This document shows positions 40,783-44,834 of a DNA stretch of 44,834 bases, piece by piece. This DNA is from CAZVLE01 sp964627855. GTDB taxonomy: Bacteria; Bacillota; Dethiobacteria; DTU022. Location of the stretch: contig CAZVLE010000080.1 of NCBI GenBank assembly GCA_964627855.1, forward strand, positions 1 through 44,834. The letters are read 5' to 3'. The first letter of the stretch is position 1. Each line of letters begins with the position of its first letter. Both the position numbers and the translations under genes were made by a program. Below the pieces are notes generated by a model. It had not been told where the DNA came from and ran no database searches. It saw only the letters and a program-made list of their open reading frames with translations.

Positions 40783-41907
40783 TTACTTATGTTCTTCAAG
40801 GGCCAGGACAGCTTCCCTGCGTGTTGCAGCATCGGGATCCTTTAATCTCACCTTATTAAGGATCATGGGCGTTCTTGGTCCCCCGATCCTGCCAAGTGCC
40901 CATGCCGCATGTAAGCGTATTTCCGGGCGGGGGTCATTCGCCAATATTCCGGCCAGGGGTTTAACGGCAATACTGTCTTGAATATTACCCAGAGCAATTA
41001 TCACATTCCTTTGCAGGGTTGTTTTTCCGCGCCATCCCGCTGAAGTTAGGCCAATGGTCAGATCGTATTCTCTTCCGGTCATTCTCAACAGGGGCAATAG
41101 CAGAGGGCTTGCCGGAAAGAATTGAAACGCATATTCCGGAAACGAAGGGGCTTCCGACTCTTTGTTAAAAGGGCAACTTTCCTGGCAGCAGTCGCAGCCG
41201 TAGATCTTATTCTTAAGCATAGGTCTCATCTCTCTGGGGAAAATGCCGGATAGCTGGGTCAGGTAAGAAAGGCACCGCTTGGGATTTAAAACAAATGGTT
41301 CTTCGATTGCCTGGGTGGGACAGTTGCTCAGGCAGCTGGTGCAATCGGGGCAGGATTGCTGCAGCGGCAGATCATATTCCAGTTCAATATCAAGTAATAT
41401 TGTGGCCAGGCAGCTGTATGAGCCGTATGCTTTATTAATGAGAGTGCAATTTTTTCCAATCCAACCGAGCCCCGCTTTGCGGGCCAGTTCTCTTTCCAGC
41501 AGGGGGCTTCTGTCGCAGAGGATTTTATAGTTTAAAGCTGTGCCCAAGTCCTTTTCTATTAGGGCAACCAGTTGATTTGCTTGATTAATCAGCACCATGT
41601 GATAATCTATATTCCTGGCACAACGTGCGACCTTTCCCCTTGGATCCTGTATCGGCCAGGGCATTTCCTGCTCGGGCTGGCTGTAAGGTATCGCCACAAC
41701 AACTATACTGCGGCACTGGCTCATTAAGTGGCGTGCTGATAGACGCAGCAAGGGGTCTTTTTCTTCGAACCGGGTTAAGCGTCCTTCAGTGATCCTCTGT
41801 CTGAGGTGTTCTTCCATGTGCTCTAAGGGTTTTGCGTCGGTGATGCCAACATGAGGAATGCCGACTGCTGCAGCCAGCTCTTTTATGGTTTCAGCCTTGA
41901 TTGACAA
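40783..41907 (-). CDS. queG: Epoxyqueuosine reductase
   Basis: 374 residues from the TTG at 41907. An upstream ATG at 41925 is rejected because AAGGAG lies just inside it and is correctly spaced for the TTG. Features: ELAAAVGIPHVGITDAKPL, the cobalamin-binding region around ARCARNIDYH, GWIGKNCTLIN, two ferredoxin-type sets SCPDCTSCLSNCPTQAI and CDCCQESCPFN, then a HEAT-like repeat tail (RPEIRLHAAWALGRIG). It reduces epoxyqueuosine to queuosine in tRNA with [4Fe-4S] and cobalamin. Its dependence on cobalamin fits an organism with corrinoid methyltransferases. Confidence 0.94.
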   Translation of the reverse strand: MSIKAETIKELAAAVGIPHVGITDAKPLEHMEEHLRQRITEGRLTRFEEKDPLLRLSARHLMSQCRSIVVVAIPYSQPEQEMPWPIQDPRGKVARCARNIDYHMVLINQANQLVALIEKDLGTALNYKILCDRSPLLERELARKAGLGWIGKNCTLINKAYGSYSCLATILLDIELEYDLPLQQSCPDCTSCLSNCPTQAIEEPFVLNPKRCLSYLTQLSGIFPREMRPMLKNKIYGCDCCQESCPFNKESEAPSFPEYAFQFFPASPLLLPLLRMTGREYDLTIGLTSAGWRGKTTLQRNVIIALGNIQDSIAVKPLAGILANDPRPEIRLHAAWALGRIGGPRTPMILNKVRLKDPDAATRREAVLALEEHK

Positions 41908-42100
41908 GCAGAACAACTCCTTCATATGCTTGCATAAAAATTCGCCAAACTCTTTATTATCCCCTTCCTATGATGAGGCAGGACCATCCCCCTTTGGTCG
42001 AGAATAATAAGATCAGGCAAAGGGTCTTCCTGTCTGCAGTGAGCCTGCAGGCTTCTATCGCAATTTGAAACTTAATAAATAACGGAGGCATAAACTAACA

Positions 42101-42322
42101 GTGAACAACAACTGGGAAGTTCTGGTCGAAGCGGACAACGACATCGAAGCCGATATCATCTGCGGTTTCCTGCAAGAGCAGGGCATCCCGGCGCGCAAGA
42201 CCGACAGCAGCCCTTATACCGGGGCGATGCGGGTCATCGGGGGCCTGGTAGTTGAAGTGCAGGTGCTGGTGCCGGAACCCTTCCTCGAGCAGGCTAAAGC
42301 ACTGTTGGAAAAAAGGAGGTAA
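42101..42322 (+). CDS. DUF2007 domain protein
   Basis: 73 residues, GTG start with GGAGG 12 bases upstream. Small DUF2007-type (putative signal-transducing) protein: WEVLVEADNDIEADIICGFLQEQGIPA, and VEVQVLVPEPFLEQAKALLE. It has a ferredoxin-like fold by family. Its function is not established. It is 6 bp before the PAP2 gene with which it shares high GC and codon choice (74 G+C of 120 bases counted at 42121-42240). Confidence 0.8.
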   Translation: MNNNWEVLVEADNDIEADIICGFLQEQGIPARKTDSSPYTGAMRVIGGLVVEVQVLVPEPFLEQAKALLEKRR

Positions 42323-42328
42323 ATAATA

Positions 42329-43321
42329 ATGCAATTTCCCCCCGTTAGAAAACCTTATTTTTCTGAAGATCCCCGCGTTGAGCGAAACTGGATTATCTTT
42401 CTCTGGGTGGCGGCCCTTATTCCGGCAGCCATCCTGGCGCTGGCCTGGCCCCAGACCAGGAGCTTGGAATTTATTACCGCCCTGCAGCAGTGGCGCATCC
42501 TGCCGGTAGAAATCATTTTCCGTGTTTTCACCTTTTTGGGCGATGACGAGTTCTTCATGATCTTTTTCTCCGTCCTGATCTGGTGCGTGAGCAAGAGCCT
42601 CGGTTTCTGGAGCGCTTTCATGCTCCTCGCCTCTGGGACATACAGCAACCTGATCAAAGATATTACCCTGCTCGAGCGCCCGCCCATCGAGGGGGTTACC
42701 CATCCGGCCGGCAGTTACGCCTTCCCCAGCGGCCATACCCTGACAGCGGTGACGGTCTGGGGTTACCTGGCCGTGCGCCTCAAGAAAAAGCCTTTTTGGA
42801 TCTGGGCTTTTGTTGCTGTTATTGTGATCGGCTTTTCCCGCCTCGTTTTGGCCTATCACTTCCTGGGCGATGTATTGGGCGGATTGGCCTTCGGTATACC
42901 TTTCCTGCTGTTGTTCCTCTGGGTCAGCTCCCGTATTTATGAAAAGGGCTGGATAGACAGGTTCACAACACCGCTCTTACTGGTCATTTCCATTGCCATC
43001 CCCGTCCTGCTGGTGGCTATCCTGCCCGGCGCCGACGCGCCAAAACTGCTCGGTTACCTGGCCGGTGCCTCTGTTGGCTATATCATTGAGAAGGAAAAAT
43101 TGCGCACAAGCGTTAAAAGCCCCCTGCCTAAGCAGTTTCTGAAAGCCCTGATCGGTGCCGCTGTGCTCTTCGGAATTATTGCCGGCCTCAGCAGCCTGCT
43201 GCCATCGGCCGTGACTGCCCTTGGTTTTATCCGCTACGGCCTGGGTGGTATCTGGGTTACCCTTGGGGCTCCGGCACTCTTCCTCCTGCTCAGACTTTCA
43301 GGCCGGGAAGAAGGCAAATAG
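42329..43321 (+). CDS. PAP2-family membrane phosphatase
   Basis: 330 residues, about eight membrane segments, ATG after AAAGGAGG. The three PAP2 motifs are complete: KDITLLERPP, YAFPSGHTLTA and GFSRLVLAYHFLGDVLGG, with catalytic His in PSGH and in YHFLGD. These enzymes remove phosphate from lipid phosphates such as undecaprenyl pyrophosphate or phosphatidate on the outer membrane face. The C-terminal 100 residues add three or four segments. Base composition is much richer in GC than flanking genes, suggesting transfer along with DUF2007. It ends in TAG. Confidence 0.92.
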   Translation: MQFPPVRKPYFSEDPRVERNWIIFLWVAALIPAAILALAWPQTRSLEFITALQQWRILPVEIIFRVFTFLGDDEFFMIFFSVLIWCVSKSLGFWSAFMLLASGTYSNLIKDITLLERPPIEGVTHPAGSYAFPSGHTLTAVTVWGYLAVRLKKKPFWIWAFVAVIVIGFSRLVLAYHFLGDVLGGLAFGIPFLLLFLWVSSRIYEKGWIDRFTTPLLLVISIAIPVLLVAILPGADAPKLLGYLAGASVGYIIEKEKLRTSVKSPLPKQFLKALIGAAVLFGIIAGLSSLLPSAVTALGFIRYGLGGIWVTLGAPALFLLLRLSGREEGK

Positions 43322-43530
43322 GTTTAGTCACCGGGGTTCAGGCCAGATTCGCTGATTATGTTATAATCGAACCGGTGAGCTATGATGAACAAGTTCAAAA
43401 GTATTAAAGGGATCTGTTAAAGATTATCAGTAAAAATATATGGTCGTATTTATTACCGGGATAAGCTATAATATGGTACTGTAAGCGATCAGACTGATTA
43501 TATTAGTTGTTCGTCTCTGGAGGTGAGACC
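43322..43530. other. Intergenic region before the tat operon
   Basis: 209 bp, AT-rich. A TATAAT (43467-43472) may be the -10 box of the tat operon; no good -35 sits at the proper distance. An imperfect inverted repeat TCACCGG...CCGGTGA lies at 43327-43378 without a T run. Confidence 0.35.
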
Positions 43531-43731
43531 TTGATTGGCGCTAAAATCGGCATCTGGGAAATACTGCTTGTGCTTGCCGTAGCCCTGATCATTTTCGGTC
43601 CGGCCAAACTACCCGAACTGGGTCGTTCGATTGGCAAGGGATTAAAAGAATTCAGAAAGGCTACAAGGGAGTTAAAGGATACAATTAATTTGGATGAAAG
43701 TGATATAGATCTTGATGATAAGAAAAGCTAA
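43531..43731 (+). CDS. tatA: Twin-arginine translocase subunit TatA, copy 1
   Basis: 66 residues from the TTG at 43531 (GGAGG at 43519-43523); longer starts are rejected for lack of a ribosome site. One N-terminal membrane segment (IGIWEILLVLAVALIIFGPAKL), the FGP-x-K-L-PELG hinge, an amphipathic helix (IGKGLKEFRKATRELKD) and an acidic tail. TatA forms the protein-conducting ring for folded proteins with RR signal peptides. A second TatA and TatC follow. Confidence 0.93.
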   Translation: MIGAKIGIWEILLVLAVALIIFGPAKLPELGRSIGKGLKEFRKATRELKDTINLDESDIDLDDKKS

Positions 43732-43831
43732 GCCCTTGCTATTAAAGGCATCTAAAATATGTTACAATTATCATGGTAAATTTATAGCGAAAGTTTAGCG
43801 TATACTTAGTTTTTGTGGAGGAGGACTGGCT

Positions 43832-44020
43832 ATGTTAGGAAAAATAGGACCCTGGGAAATCATTGCAATCCTGGCGGTAATTCTTTTGATATTCGGTTCA
43901 ACAAAGCTTCCTGAACTGGCAAAAGCAATTGGAAAAAGCGTGGTTGAATTGAAAGAAGGGTTAAAGGGCGGTTCCGGTTCTGATGAATCAGCAGCCCAAA
44001 ACTCTGACTCGGATAAATAA
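43832..44020 (+). CDS. tatA: Twin-arginine translocase subunit TatA, copy 2
   Basis: 62 residues, ATG after GGAGGAGG. Similar to copy 1: WEIIAILAVILLIFGSTKLPELAKAIGKS; here FGS replaces FGP at the hinge, and the tail is Ser/Asp-rich. Two TatA proteins upstream of tatC may specialise for different cargoes or one may act in the TatB role, which many Gram-positive systems fill with TatA. Confidence 0.93.
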   Translation: MLGKIGPWEIIAILAVILLIFGSTKLPELAKAIGKSVVELKEGLKGGSGSDESAAQNSDSDK

Positions 44021-44102
44021 GGCACTTTAGAGTTCACTCTCTCTCATTAAATCGGAGGAGGCCTGAAGCAGCACCGGGTAAGCCGGGAGGTACTCAGCAA
44101 GG

Positions 44103-44834
44103 GTGAGTAATAATAAAAACGGCACCATGCCTGTAGTAGAACATCTTGCAGAGTTGCGCCTGCGTCTTTTCATATCAGCAGGCGCTTTGCTTGTAGCAGC
44201 ATTAATCTGTTTTGCTCACGTGGCATTAATAAGAAGCTTCATAACTGCACCGCTTGATGGGTTGAAATTGGTCTATTTATCGCCGCCAGAAGCTTTCATG
44301 GCTAATCTGCGGTTAGCACTGATCAGCGGGTTGATACTCGCTTCACCGGTAATACTTTACGAATTGCTGGCTTTTATTTTTCCCGGTTTGACGAAAGAAG
44401 AAAAACTGTTAATCCTGGCTATTTTGCCCGGCATCATCTTCCTGTTTGCTGTTGGGATCATATTTGCCTATTATATAGCCTTTCCCTTTACCCTGCGGTT
44501 TTTCCTGCAGTTTGCCTCTGCTCAGTTGGAACCTCTTTTTACGATCACTGAATACATATCCTTTGTTTTGTCATTTCACCTTGCTTTTGGGATAGTATTC
44601 CAGTTACCTCTATTTACCTGGGCTCTCGGCAAGCTTGGTTTGCTGACAACTGATTTTTTAAAGCGCCACAGAAAGATAGCCCTTTTAATCATGCTTATTC
44701 TTTCGGCAGTTATATCGCCACCCGATATTGTTTCCCAGGTGATCATGGTCCTGCCTTTGTTGCTGCTTTACGAGATCGGAATAATCATGGTCAGAATTAG
44801 TGAGAAAAAGAGGCTAAAAATGCTTTCTTCCTGA
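44103..44834 (+). CDS. tatC: Twin-arginine translocase subunit TatC
   Basis: 243 residues, GTG start with GGGAGG upstream, and the stop codon is the last three bases of the window. Six membrane segments; conserved N-terminal HLAELRLRLFISA and the periplasmic loop YLSPPEAFMANLRLALISGLILASPVILYE are the TatC signatures, with the key Pro and Glu in SPPEAF. TatC reads the twin-arginine signal and recruits TatA. It ends the tatA-tatA-tatC operon as far as seen. Confidence 0.95.
   Translation: MSNNKNGTMPVVEHLAELRLRLFISAGALLVAALICFAHVALIRSFITAPLDGLKLVYLSPPEAFMANLRLALISGLILASPVILYELLAFIFPGLTKEEKLLILAILPGIIFLFAVGIIFAYYIAFPFTLRFFLQFASAQLEPLFTITEYISFVLSFHLAFGIVFQLPLFTWALGKLGLLTTDFLKRHRKIALLIMLILSAVISPPDIVSQVIMVLPLLLLYEIGIIMVRISEKKRLKMLSS

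Noticed and set aside
42095..42859. 254-codon minus-strand open frame opposite DUF2007 and PAP2
   Set aside because: The three complete PAP2 motifs and ribosome sites lie on the plus strand; high GC produces long spurious frames.

Overview
The window looks like a chromosome segment of an anaerobic, amino-acid and methylamine-type fermenting member of the Bacillota (Clostridia/Dethiobacteria-like). Supporting signs are strong AGGAGG-type ribosome sites, frequent TTG/GTG starts, sigma-A-like promoters, lipoprotein processing by Lgt, an extracellular OpuC-type lipoprotein binding protein, clostridial lysine-fermentation genes, MttB/corrinoid proteins and a stand-alone N-terminal domain of pyrrolysyl-tRNA synthetase (PylSn). 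This placement is inference: no rRNA or tRNA gene is visible. I see 43 protein genes, one truncated by the window edge, and no CRISPR array.

Layout. 1-2820: two paralogous surface beta-helix proteins. 2890-8840: a metal/sulfur/redox block with a CadC-like ArsR repressor, a Cys-rich ArsP-type permease, a four-domain CoA-disulfide reductase/rhodanese/TusA/DsrE fusion, lgt, and a DUF427-MsrB lipoprotein pair. Three promoters in this block carry the same perfect palindrome ATATTATAATAT, so they probably form a small regulon. 8792-13628: MFS transporter and the mrfB-mrfA DNA-repair pair. 13875-17474: lysine-fermentation operon kdd, a class III aminotransferase, kal, kce. 17533-22099: radical SAM protein, mnmG, nadE. 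22130-22386: a 257-bp REP/MITE-like element with 25-bp terminal inverted repeats. 22451-23821: small CPYC glutaredoxin-like protein and a cation diffusion facilitator.

24022-34381 is the most interesting part: a structured leader with terminator and possible antiterminator, an MttB-family methyltransferase, its corrinoid protein, an unrecognised SAM-dependent methyltransferase, a complete OpuC-type ABC importer (permease, CBS-ATPase, permease, binding lipoprotein), a CBS-pair protein, a second MttB-family methyltransferase, and PylSn. The reading I favour is uptake of a quaternary amine (glycine betaine, carnitine, proline betaine or similar) followed by corrinoid-dependent demethylation. Both MttB homologues are full length without an in-frame UAG, so they are the non-pyrrolysine type, although PylSn implies that pyrrolysine is used elsewhere in this genome.

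34495-44834 is mostly housekeeping and envelope: zinc alcohol dehydrogenase, galU, amidase, two half-size Gate-domain membrane proteins, a site-2 protease with CBS domains, a small membrane protein, queG, a DUF2007-PAP2 pair of clearly higher GC than its surroundings, and tatA-tatA-tatC ending exactly at the window edge.
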